Shown in pieces: positions 45,531 through 58,859 of a stretch of 64,000 bases of DNA. This DNA is from Eutreptiella sp. 'Long Island Sound 2002' (lineage: Eukaryota > Euglenozoa > Euglenophyceae > Eutreptiales > Eutreptiaceae): positions 18,559,670-18,623,669 of the forward strand of contig OZ038399.1 of NCBI GenBank assembly GCA_964036045.1, read 5' to 3'. How positions within the stretch are numbered: the first letter of the stretch is position 1; each line of letters begins with the position of its first letter. Both the position numbers and the translations under genes were made by a program. A model generated the notes under the pieces. That model was not told the origin of the DNA and made no database searches. It was given only the letters and a program-made list of their open reading frames with translations.

Positions 45531-47619
45531 ATTCGGGCAAATTCTCTGCTACACGTGCGACGTGGTTCGTATGGTACACGAACAGCATGATGCAGCTTGT
45601 TGTGGCCAGAGGGTTGAGTGGTTGTGATATGGGCAATACCAATTTGAAATGGGCATTGTGCGGGCACGTACTGTGAAGTTCAACCTGAAAATAGCGTCAT
45701 TCGCGTGCAAGGGAGCCTGAACCTCACATTTGCACACACGTGCAAACTCGGGCAAATTCTCTGCTACACGTGCGACGTGGTTCGTATGGTACGCGAACAG
45801 CATGATGCACCTTGTTCTGGCCGGAGGGTTGAGTGGTTGTGATATGGGCAATACCAATTTGAAATGGTCATTGTGCGGGCACGTAGTGTGAAGTTCAACC
45901 TTAAAATAGCGTCACTCGTGTGCAAGGGAGCCTGAACCTCACATTTGCACACACGGGCAAATTCGGGCAAATTCTCTGCTACATGTGCGAGGTGGTTCCT
46001 ATGGTACACGAACATCATGATGCAGCTTTGTCTGGCCTGAGGGTTGAGTGGTCGAGATATGGGCAGTACCAATTTGAAATAGGCATTGTGCGGGCGCATA
46101 CTGTTCAGTTCGACCTGAAAATAGCGTCCTTCGCGTGCCGGGGAGCCTCAGCCGCACATTTCCACAGACGGGCGAATTGGGACAAATTCTCTGCTACACG
46201 TGCGACGTGGTTCGTATGGTACACGAATAGCATGATGCAGCTTGTTGTGGCCAGAGGGTTGAGTGGTTGAGATATGGGCAAGACCAAATTGAAACGGGTA
46301 TTGTGCGGGCACGTACTATTCAGTTCAACCTGAAAATAGCGTCATTCGCGTGCAAGGGAGCCTAAAACCCACATATGCGCACACGGACAAATTCGAGCAA
46401 ATTCTCTGCTACAGGTGCGATGTGGTTCGTATGGTACACGAACAACATGATGCACCTTGTTTTGGCCAGAGGGTTGAGTGGTCGAGATATGGGCAATACC
46501 AATTTGAAATGGTCATTGTGCGGGCACGCACTGTTCAGTTCAACCTGAAAATAGCGTCTTTCGCGTGCAAGGGAGCCTAAACCTCACATTTGCACACACG
46601 GGCAAATTCGGGCAAATTCTCTGCTACACGTGCGACGTGGTTCGTATGGTACACGAACAGCATGATGCAGCTTGTTCTGACCGGAGGGTTGAATGGTTGA
46701 GATATGGGCAATACCAATTTGAAATCGGCATTGTGCGGGCACGTACTGTGAAGGTCAACCTGAAAATAGCGTCATTCGCGTGCGGGGGAGCCTAAAGCCC
46801 AGATTTGCACACACGGGCAAATTCGGACAAATTCTCTGCTACATGTGCGAGGTGGTTCGTATGGTACACAAACATCATGATGCACCTTGTTTTGACCAGG
46901 GGGTTGAGTGGTCGAGATATGGGCAATACCAATTTGGAATGGTCATTGTGCGGGCACGCACTGTTCAGTTCAACCTGCAAATAGCGTCCTTCACGTGCAA
47001 GGGAGCCTAGAACCCACATATGCGCACACGGGCAAATTCGAGCAAATTCTCTGCTACAGGTGCGACGTGGTTCGTATGGTACACTCACAGCATGATGCAC
47101 CTTGTTCTGGCCAGAGGGTTGAGTGGTTGAGATATGGGCAATACCAATTTGAAATGGTCATTGTGCGGGCACGTACTATTGGTTCAACCTGAAAATAGCG
47201 TCATTCGCGTGCAAGGGAGCCTAAAACCCACATATGCGCACACGGGCAAATTCGAGCAAATTCTCTGCTACAGGTGCGACGTGGTTCGTATGGTACACTA
47301 ACAGCATGATGCAGGTTGTTCTGGCCAGAGGGTTGAGTGGTCGAGATATGGGCAATACCAATTTGAAATGGGCATTGTGCGGGCACGTACTGTTCAGTTC
47401 AACCTGGAAATAGCGTCATTCGCGTGCAACGGAGCCTGAACCTCACATTCGCACACACGTGCAAATTCGGGCAAATTCTCTGCTACACGTGCGACGTGGT
47501 TCGTATGGTACACTAACAGCATGATGCAGCTTGTTCTGGCCAGAGGGTTGAGTGTCGAGATATGGGCAATACCAATTTGAAATGGGCATTGTGCGGGCAC
47601 GTATTGTTCAGTTCAACCT

Positions 47620-48890
47620 GGAAATAGCGTCATTCGCGTGCAACGGAGCCTGAACCTCACATTTGCACACACGTGCAAATTCGGGCAAATTCTCTGCTAC
47701 ACGTGCGACGTGGTTCGTATGGTACTCGAACAGCATGATGCACCTCGTTCTGGCCGGAGGGTTGAGTGGTCGAGATATGGGCAATACCAATTTGGAATGG
47801 TCATTGTGCGGGCACGCACTGTTCAGTTCAACCTGAAAATAGCGTCCTTCACGTGCAAGGGAGCCTAAACCTCACATTTGCACACACGGGCAAATTCGGG
47901 CAAATTCTCTGCGACATGTGCGAGGTGGTTCGTATGGTACACGAACATCATGATGCACCTTGTTTTGACCAGGGGGTTGAGTGGTCGAGATATGGGCAAC
48001 ACCAATTTGAAATGGGCATTGTGCGGGCACGTACTGTTCAGTTCAACCTGAAAATAGCGTCACTCGTGTGCAAGGGAGCCTAAAGCCCAGATTTGCACAC
48101 ACGGGCAAATTCGAGCAAATTCTCTGCTACAGGTGCGACGTGGTTCGTATGGTACACTCACAGCATGATGCAGCTTGTTTTGGCCAGAGGGTTGAGTGGT
48201 TGAGATATGGGCAATACCAAATTGAAACGGGTATTGTGCGGGCACGTACTATTCAGTTCAACCTGGAAATAGCGTCATTCGCGTGCAAGGGAGCCTAAAA
48301 CCCACATATGCGCACACGGGCAAATTCGAGCAAATTCTCTGCTACAGGTGCGACGTGGTTCGTATGGTACACTAACAGCATGATGCAGCTTGTTCTGGCC
48401 AGAGGGTTGAGTGGTCGAGATATGGGCAATACCAATTTGAAATGGGCATTGTGCGGGCACGTACTGTTCAGTTCAACCTGAAAATAGCGTCATTCGCGTG
48501 CAACGGAGCCTGAACCTCACATTTGCACACACGTGCAAATTCGGGCAAATTCTCTGCTACACGTGCGACGTGGTTTGTATGGTACTCGAACAGCATGATG
48601 CACCTTGTTCTGGCCGGAGGGTTGAGTGGTCGAGATATGGGCAATACCAATTTGGAATGGTCATTGTGCGGGCACGCACTGTTCAGTTCAACCTGAAAAT
48701 AGCGTCCTTCACGTGCAAGGGAGCCTAAACCTCACATTTGCACACACGGGCAAATTCGGGCAAATTCTCTGCTACATGTGCGAGGTGGTTCGTATGGTAC
48801 ACGAACATCATGATGCACCTTGTTTTGACCAGGGGGTTGAGTGGTCGAGATATGGGCAACACCAATTTGAAATGGGCATTGTGCGGGCAC
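47620..48890 (+). repeat. direct repeat of about 410 bp at a 4-monomer spacing (860 bp)
   Basis: 47620-48030 and 48480-48890 share GCAACGGAGCC, CACACGTGCAAATTC, ATGGTACTCGAACAGC (a variant seen only here) and the hybrid TTTTGACC/GGGCAACACC unit. Confidence 0.7.
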
Positions 48891-51800
48891 CTACTGTGAA
48901 GTTCAACCTGAAAATAGCGTCCTTCGCGTGCAAGGGAGCCTAAACCTCACATTTGCACACACGGGCAAATTCGGGCAAATTCTCTGCTACACGTGCGACG
49001 TGGTTCGTATGGTACACGAACAACATGATGCAGCTTGTTCTGGCCGGAGGGTTGAGTGGTCGTGATATGGGCAATACCGATTTGAAATGGGCATTGTGCG
49101 GGCACGTACTGTGAAGTTCAACCTGAAAATAGCGTCATTCGCGTGCAAGGGAGCCTAAAGCCCAGACTTGCGCACACGGGCAAATTCGGGCAAATTCTCT
49201 GCTACACGTGCGATCCGGTTCGTATGGTACACGAACAACATGCTGCAGCTTGTTTTGACCAGAGGGTTGAGTGGTCGAGATATGGGGAATACCAATTTGA
49301 AATGGTCATTGTGCGGGCACGCACTGTTCAGTTCAACATGAAAATAGCGTCCTCCACGTGCAAGGGAGCCTAAACCTCACATTTGCACACACGGGCAAAT
49401 TCGTGCAAATTCTCTGCTACACGTGCGACGTGGTTCATATGGTACACAAATAGCATGATGCAGCTTGTTCTGGCCTGAGGGTTGAGTGGTCGAGATATGG
49501 GCAGTACCAATTTGAAATGGGCATTGTGCGGGCACGCACTGTTCAGTTCAACCTGAGAATAGCGTCACTCGTGTGCAAGGGAGCCTGAACCTCACATTTG
49601 CACACACGGGCAAATTCGGGCAAATTCTCTGCTATACGTGCGGGGTGGTTCGTATGGTACACGAATAGCATGATGCAGCTTGTGGTGGCCAGAGGGTTGA
49701 GTGGTTGAGATATGGGCAATACCAAATTGAAATGGGCATTGTGCGGGCACGTACTATTCAGTTCAACCTGAAAATAGCGTCATTCGCTTGCAAGGGAGCC
49801 TAAAGCCCAGATTTGCGCACACGGGCAAATTCGGGCAAATTCTCTGCTACACGTGCGATGTGGTTCGTATGGTACACGAACATCATGATGCACCTTGTTT
49901 TGACCAGGGGGTTGAGTGGTCGAGATATGGGCAATACCAATTTGGAATGGTCATTGTGCGGGCACGCACTGTTCAGTTCAACCTGAAAATAGCGTCCTTC
50001 ACGTGCAAGGGAGCCTAAACCTCACATTTGCACACACGGGCAAATTCGGGCAAATTCTCTGCTACACGTGCGACGTGGTTCATATGGTACACGAATAGCA
50101 TGATGCAGCTTGTTGTGGCCAGAGGGGTGAGTGGTTGAGATATGGGCAATACCAAATTGAAACGGGTATTGTGCGGGCACGTACTATTCAGTTCAACCTG
50201 AAAATAGCGTCATTCGCGTGCAAGGGAGCCTAAAGCCCAGATTTGCGCACACCGGCAAATTCGGGCAAATTCTCTGCTACACGTGCGATGTGGTTCGTAT
50301 GGTACACGAACAACATGCTGAAGCTTGTTCTGGCCAGAGGGTTAAGTGGTTGAGATATGGGCAACACCAATTTGGAATGGGCATTGTGCGGGCACGTACT
50401 GTTCAGTTCAACCTGAAAACAGCGTCACTCGTGTGCAAGGGAGCCTGAACCTCACATTTGCACACACGGGCAAATTCGGGCAAATTCTCTGCTACATGTG
50501 CGAGGTGGTTCGTATGGTACACGAACATCATGATGCACCTTGTTTTGACCAGGGGGTTGAGTGGTCGAGATATGGGCAATACCAATTTGGAATGGTCATT
50601 GTGCGGGCACGCACTGTTCAGTTCAACCTGAAAATAGCGTCACTTGTGTGCAAGGGAGCCTGAACCTCACATCTGCGCACACGGGCAAATTCGAGCAAAT
50701 TCTCTGCTACACGTGCGATGTGGTTTGTATGGTACACGAACGACATGCTGCAGCTTGTTCTGGCCAGAGGGTTAAGTGGTCGAGATATGGGCAATACCAA
50801 TTTGAAATCGGCATTGTGCGGGCACGTACTGTTCGGTTCAACCTGGAAATAAGGTTATTCGCGTGCAAGGGAGCCTGAACCTCACATTTGCACACACGGG
50901 CAAATTCGGGCAAATTCTCTGCTACATGTGCGAGGTGGTTCGTATGGTACACGAACATCATGATGCACCTTGTTTTGACCAGGGGGTTGAGTGGTCGAGA
51001 TATGGGCAATACAAATTTGGAATGGTCATTGTGCGGGCACGTACTGTTCAGTTCAACCTGAAAATAGCGTCACTCGTGTGCAAGGGAGCCTAAAGCCCAC
51101 ATTTGCGCACACGGGCAAATTTGGGCAAATTCTCTGCTACACGTGCGACGTGGTTCGTATGGTACGCGAACAGCATGATGCACCTTGTTCTGGCCGGAGG
51201 GTTGAGTGGTTGTGATATGGGCAATACCAATTTGAAATGGGCATTGTGCGGGCACGTACTGTGAAGTTCAACCTGAACGTAGCGTCGTTCACCTGCAAGG
51301 GAGCCTAAACCTCACATTTGCACACACGGGCAAATTCGGGCAAATTCTCTGCTACACGTGCGACGTGGTTCGTATGGTACACGAACAGCATGATGCAGCT
51401 TGTTCTGGCCGGAGGGTTGAGTGGTTGTGATATGGGCAATACCAATTTGAAATGGGCATTGTGCGGGCACGTACTGTTCAGTTCAACCTGAAAATAGCGT
51501 CACTCGTGTGCAAGGGAGCCTGAACCTCACATTTGCACACACGGGCAAATTCGGGCAAATTCTCTGCTACATGTGCGAGGTGGTTCGTATGATACACGAA
51601 CAACATGCTGCAGCTTGTTCTGGCCAGAGGGTTAAGTGGTCGAGATATGGGCAATACCAATTTGAAATCGGCATTGTGCGGGCACGTACTGTTCGGTTCA
51701 ACCTGGAAATAAGGTTATTCGCGTGCAAGGGAGCCTGAACCTCACATTTGCGCACACGGGCAAATTCGAGCAAATTCTCTGCTACAGGTGCGACGCGGTT

Positions 51801-54274
51801 CGTATGGTACACTAACAGCATGATGCACCTTGTTCTGGCCAGAGGGTTGAGTGGTCGAGATATGGGCAATACCAATTTGAAATGGGCATTGTGCGGGCAC
51901 GTACTGTTCAAGTCAACCTGGAAATAGCGTCATTCGCGTGCAACGGAGCCTGAACCTCACATTTGCACACACGTGCAAATTCGGGCAAATTCTCTGCTAC
52001 ACGTGCGACGTGGTTCATATGGTACACGAATAGCATGATGCAGCTTGTTGTGGCCAGAGGGGTGAGTGGTTGAGATATGGGCAATACCAAATTGAAACGG
52101 GTATTGTGCGGGCACGTACTATTCAGTTCAACCTGAAAATAGCGTCATTCGCGTGCAAGGGAGCCTAAGACCTCACATTTGCACACACGGGCAAATTCGA
52201 GCAAATTCTCTGCTACAGGTGCGACGTGGTTCGTATGGTACCCGAACAGCATGATGCAGCTTGTTCTGGCCAGAGGGTTGAGTGGTCGCGATATGGGCAA
52301 CACCAAATTGAAACGGGTATTGTGCGGGCACATACTATTCAGTTCAACCTGAAAATAGCGTCATTCGCGTGCAAGGGAGCCTAAAACCTCACATTTGCAC
52401 ACACGGGCAAATTCGGGCAAATTCTCTGCCACACGTGCGATGTGGTTCGTATGGTACACGAACAACATGCTGCAGCTTGTTCTGGCCAGAGGGTTGAGTG
52501 GTCGAGATATGGGCAATACCAATTTGAAATCGGCATTGTGCGGGCACGTACTGTTCAGTTCAACCTGAAAATAGCGTCCTTCGCGTGCAAGGGAGCCTAA
52601 ACCTCACATTTGCACACACGGGCAAATTCGAGCACATTCTCTGCTACAGGTGCGACGTGGTTCGTATGGTACACTAACAGCATGCTGCAGCTTGTTCTGG
52701 CCAGAGGGTTAAGTGGTCGCGATATGGGCAACCCGAATTTGAAATGGGCATTGTGCGGGCACGTACTGTTCAGTTCAACCTGAAATTAGCGTCATTCGCG
52801 TGCAAGGGAGCCTAAAGCCCAGATTTGCGCACACGGGAAAATTCGGGCAAATTCTCTGCTACCCGTGCGATGTGGTTCGTATGGTACACGAACAACATGC
52901 TGCAGCTTGTTCTGGCCAGAGGGTTAAGTGGTCGAGATATGGGCAATACCAATTTGAAATCGGCATTGTGCGGGCACGTACTGTTCGGTTCAACCTGGAA
53001 ATAAGGTTATTCGCGTGCAAGGGAGCCTGAACCTCACATTTGCGCACACGGGCAAATTCGGGCAAATTCTCTGTTACACGTGCGGCGTGGTTCGTATGGT
53101 ACACTAACAGCATGATGCAGCTTGTTCTGGCCAGAGGGTTGAGTGGTCGAGATATGGGCAATACCAAATTGAAACGGCCATTGTGCGGGCACGCACTGTT
53201 CAGTTCAACCTGAAAATAGCGTCATTCGCGTGCAACGGAGCCTGAACCTCACATTTGCACACACGTGCAAATTCGGGCGAATTCTCTGCTACACGTGCGA
53301 CGTGGTTCGTATGGTACGCGAACAGCATGATGCACCTTGTTCTGGCCGGAGGGTTGAGTGGTCGAGATATGGGCAATACCAATTTGGAATGGTCATTGTG
53401 CGGGCACGCACTGCTCAGTTCAACCTGAAAATAGCGTCCTTCACGTGCAAGGGAGCCTAAACCTCACATTTGCACACACGGGCAAATTCGGGCAAATTCT
53501 CTGCTACACGTGCGACGTGGTTCATATGGTACACGAATAGCATGATGCAGCTTGTTGTGGCCAGAGGGTTGAGTGGTTGAGATATGGGCAATACCAAATT
53601 GAAACGGGTATTGTGCGGGCACGTACTATTCAGTTCAACCTGAAAATAGCGTCATTCGCGTGCAAGGGAGCCTAAAACCCACATATGCGCACACGGGCAA
53701 ATTCGGGCAAATTCTATGCTACAGGTGCGACGTGGTTCGTATGGTACACTAACAGCATGATGCAGCTTGTTCCGGCCAGAGGGTTGAGTGGTCGAGATAT
53801 GGGCAATACCAATTTGAAACGGGTATTGTGCGGGCACGTACTATTCAGTTCAACCTGAAAATAGCGTCATTCGCGTGCAAGGGAGCCTAAAACCCACATA
53901 TGCGCACACGGGCAAATTCGAGCAAATTCTCTGCTACAGGTGCGACGTGGTTCGTATGGTACACTAACAGCATGATGCAGCTTGTTTTGGCCAGAGGGTT
54001 GAGTGGTCGAGATATGGGCAATACCAATTTGAAACGGGTATTGTGCGGGCACGTACTATTCAGTTCAACCTGAAAATAGCGTCATTCGCGTGCAAGGGAG
54101 CCTAAAACCCACATATGCGCACACGGGCGAATTCGAGCAAATTCTCTGCTACAGGTGCGACGTGGTTCGTATGGTACACTAACAGCATGATGCAGCTTGT
54201 TCTGGCCAGGGGGTTGAGTGGTCGAGATATGGGCAATACCAATTTGAAATGCGCATTGTGCGGGCACGTACTGT

Positions 54275-57200
54275 TCAGTTCAACCTGGAAATAGCGTCAG
54301 TCGCGTGCAACGGAGCCTGAACCTCACATTTGCACACACGGGCAAATTCGGGCAAATTCTCTGCTACACGTGCGACGTGGTTCGTATGGTACACTAACAG
54401 CATGATGCAGCTTGTTCTGGCCAGAGGGTTGAGTGGTTGAGATATGGGCAATACCAATTTGAAATGGGCATTGTGCGGGCACGTACTGTTCAGTTCAACC
54501 TGGAAATAGCGTCATTCGCGTGCAAGGGAGCCTGAACCTCACATTTGCACACACGGGCAAATTCGGGCAAATTCTCTGCTACACGTGCGACGTGGTTCGT
54601 ATGGTACGCGAACAGCATGATGCACCTTGTTCTGGCCGGAGGGTTGAGTGGTCGAGATATGGGCAATACCAATTTGGAATGGTCATTGTGCGGGCACGCA
54701 CTGTTCAGTTCAACCTGAAAATAGCGTCCTTCGTCTGCAAGGGAGCCCAAACCTCACATTTGCACACACGGGCAAATTCGGGCAAATTCTCTGCTACATG
54801 TGCGGGGTGGTTCGTATGGTACACGAACATCATGATGCACCTTGTTTTGACCAGCGGGTGGAGTGGTCGAGCTATGGGCAACACCAATTTGAAATGGGCA
54901 TTGTGCGGGCACGTACTGTTCAGTTCGACCTGAAAATAGCGTCACTCGTGTGCAAGGGAGCCTGAACCTCACATTTGCAAACACGGGCAAATTCGGGCAA
55001 ATTCTCTGCTACATGTGCGAGGTGGTTCGTATGGTACACGAACATCATGATGCACCTTGTTTTGACCAGGGGGTTGAGTGGTCGAGATACGGGCAATACC
55101 AATTTGGAATGGTCATTGTGCAGGCACGCACTGTTCAGTTCAACCTGAAAATAGCGTCCTTCACGTGCAAGGGAGCCTAAACCTCACATTCGCAAACACG
55201 GGCAGATTGGGGCAAATTCTCTGCTACACGTGCGACGTGGTTCGTATGGTACACGAACAGCATGATGCAGCTTGTTCTGGCCGGAGGGTTGATTGGTTGT
55301 GATATGGGCAATACCAATTTGAAATGGGCATTATGCGGGCACGTAGTGTGAAGTTCAACCTGAAAATAGCGTCATTCGCGTGCAAGGGAGCCTAAAGCCC
55401 AGATTTGCGCACACGGGCAAATTCGGGCAAATTCTCTGCTACACGTGCGATGTGGTTCGTATGGTACACGAACGACATGCTGCAGCTTGTTCTGGCCAGA
55501 GGGTTAAGTGGTCGAGATATGGGCAATACCAATTTGAAATGGTCATTGTGCGGGCACGCACTGTTCAGTTCAACCTGAAAATAGCGTCCTTCACGTGCAA
55601 GGGAGCCTAAAGCCTCACATTTGCACACACGGGCAAATTCGGGCAAATTCTCTGCTACACGTGCGACGTGGTTCGTATGGTACACGAATAGCATGATGCA
55701 GCTTGTTCTGGCCTGAGGGTTGAGTGGTCGAGATATGGGCAGTACCAATTTGAAATGGGCATTGTGCGGGCGCATACTGTTCAGTTCGACCTGAAAAAAG
55801 CGTCATTCGCGTGCAAGGGAGCCTAAGCCGCACATTTCCACACACGGGCGAATTGGGACAAATTCTCTGCTACACGTGCGACGTGGTTCGTATGGTACAC
55901 GAATAGCATGATGCAGCTTGTTTTGGCCAGAGGGTTGAGTGGTCGCGATATGGGCAACACCAATTTGAAATGGGCATTGTGCGGGCACGTACTGTTCAGT
56001 TCAACCTGAAAATAGCGTCGTTCACCTGCAAGGGAGCCTAAACCTCACATTTGCACACATGGGCAAATTCGGGCAAATTCTCTGCTACACGTGCGACGTG
56101 GTTCCTATGGTACACGAACATCATGATGCAGCTTTGTCTGGCCTGAGGGTTGAGTGGTCGGGATATGGGCAGTACCAATTTGAAATGGGCATTGTGCGGG
56201 CACGCACTGTTCAGTTCAACCTGAAAATAGCGTCACTCGTGTGCAAGGGAGCCTGAACCTCACATTTGCACACACGGGCAAATTCGGGCAAATTCTCTGC
56301 TACACGTGCGGGGTGGTTCGTATGGTACACGAATAGCATGATGCACCTTGTTTTGACCAGGGGGTTGAGTGGTCGAGCTATGGGCAACACCAATTTGAAA
56401 TGGGCATTGTGCGGGCACGTACTGTTCAGTTCAACCTGAAAATAGCGTCGTTCACCTGCAAGGGAGCCTAAACCTCACATTTGCACACACGGGCAAATTC
56501 GGGCAAATTCTCTGCTACACGTGCGACGTGGTTCCTATGGTACACGAACATCATGATGCAGCTTTGTCTGGCCTGAGGGTTGAGTGGTCGAGATATGGGC
56601 AATACCAATTTGAAATGGGCATTGTGCGGGCGCATACTGTTCAGTTCGACCTGAAAATAGCGTCCTTCGCGTGCCGGGGAGCCTAAGCCGCACATTTCCA
56701 CACACGGGCGAATGGGGACAAATTCTCTGCTACACGTGCGACGTGGTTCGTATGGTACACTAACAGCATGATGCAGCTTGTTCTGGCCAGAGGGTTGAGT
56801 GGTCGAGATATGGGCAATACCAATTTGAAATGGGCATTGTGCGGGCACGTACTGTTCAGTTCAACCTGGAAATAGCGTCATTCGCGTGCAACGGAGCCTG
56901 AACCTCACATTTGCACACACGGGTAAATTCGGGCAAATTCTCTGCTACAGGTGCGACGTGGTTCGTATGGTACACTAACAGCATGATGCAGCTTGTTCTG
57001 GCCAGAGGGTTGAGTGGTCGTGATATGGGCAATACCAATTTGAAATGCGCATTGTGCGGGCACGTACTGTTCAGTTCAACCTGGAAATAGCGTCATTCGC
57101 GTGCAACGGAGCCTGAACCTCACATTTGCACACACGGGCAAATTCGGGCAAATTCTCTGCCACACGTGCGACGTGGTTCGTATGGTACACTAACAGCATG

Positions 57201-57936
57201 ATGCAGCTTGTTCTGGCCAGAGGGTTGAGTGGTTGAGATATGGGCAATACCAATTTGAAATGGGCATTGTGCGGGCACGTACTGTTCAGTTCAACCTGGA
57301 AATAGCGTCATTCGCGTGCAACGGAGCCTCAACCTCACATTTGCACACACGTCCAAATTCGGGCAAATTCTCTGCTACACGTGCGACGTGGTTCGTATGG
57401 TACGCGAACAGCATGATGCACCTTGTTCTGGCCGGAGGGTTGAGTGGTCGAGATATGGGCAATACCAATTTGGAATGGTCATTGTGCGGGCACGCACTGT
57501 TCAGTTCAACCTGAAAATAGCGTCCTTCACGTGCAAGGGAGCCTAAACCTCACATTTGCACACACGGGCAAATTCGGGCAAATTCTCTGCTACATGTGCG
57601 GGGTGGTTCGTATGGTACACGAACATCATGATGCACCTTGTTTTGACCAGGGAATTGAGTGGTCGAGCTATGGGCAACACCAATTTGAAATGGGCATTGT
57701 GCGGGCACGTACTGTTCAGTTCAACCTGAAAATAGCGTCACTCGTGTGCAAGGGAGCCTGAACCTCACATTTGCAAACACGGGCAAATTCGGGCAAATTC
57801 TCTGCTACATGTGCGAGGTGGTTCGTATGGTACACGAACATCATGATGCACCTTGTTTTGACCAGGGGGTTGAGTGGTCGAGATATGGGCAATACCAATT
57901 TGAAATGGGCATTATGCGGGCACGTACTGTGAAGTT
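54275..57936 (+). repeat. about 0.9-kb block repeated at 13 monomers (2796 bp)
   Basis: The monomers at 54275-55140 correspond in order and in private variants to 57071-57936. Shared markers include CGAGCTATGGGCAACACC (about 54867 and 57663) and CATTTGCAAACACGGG (about 54970 and 57766). An 8-monomer relation (1720 bp) also links 56468-56848 to 58188-58568. Confidence 0.65.
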
Positions 57937-58859
57937 CAACCTGAAAATAGCGTCATTCGCGTGCAAGGGAGCCTAAGCCGCACATTTCCACACACGGGCG
58001 AATTGGGACAAATTCTCTGCTACACGTGCGACGTGGTTCGTATGGTACACGAATAGCATGATGCAGCTTGTTGTGGCCAGAGGGTTGAGTGGTTGAGATA
58101 TGGGCAATACCAAATTGAAACGGCCATTGTGCGGGCACGTACTGTGAAGTTCAACCTGAACGTAGCGTCGTTCACCTGCAAGGGAGCCTAAACCTCACAT
58201 TTGCACACACGGGCAAATTCGGGCAAATTCTCTGCTACACGTGCGACGTGGTTCCTATGGTACACGAACATCATGATGCAGCTTTGTCTGGCCTGAGGGT
58301 TGAGTGGTCGAGATATGGGCAGTACCAATTTCAAATGGGCATTGTGCGGGCGCATACTGTTCAGTTCAACCTGAAAATAGCGTCCTTCGCGTGCCGGGGA
58401 GCCTAAGCCGCACATTTCCACACACGGGCGAATTGGGACAAATTCTCTGCTACAGGTGCGACGTGGTTCGTATGGTACACTAACAGCATGATGCAGCTTG
58501 TTCTGGCCAGAGGGTTGAGTGGTCGAGATATGGGCAATACCAATTTGAAATGGGCATTGTGCGGGCACGTACTGTTCAGTTCAACCTAGAAATAGCGTCA
58601 TTCGCGTGCAACGGAGCCTGAACCTCACATTTGCACACACGGGCAAATTCGGGCAAATTCTCTGCTACAGGTGCGACGTGGTTCGTATGGTACACTAACA
58701 GCATGATGCAGCTTGTTCTGGCCAGAGGGTTGAGTGGTTGAGATATGGGCAATACCCATTTGAAATGGGCATTGTGCGGGCACGTACCGGTCAGTTCAAC
58801 CTGGAAATAGCGTCATTCGCGTGCAACGGAGCCTGAACCTCACATTTGCACACACGTGC

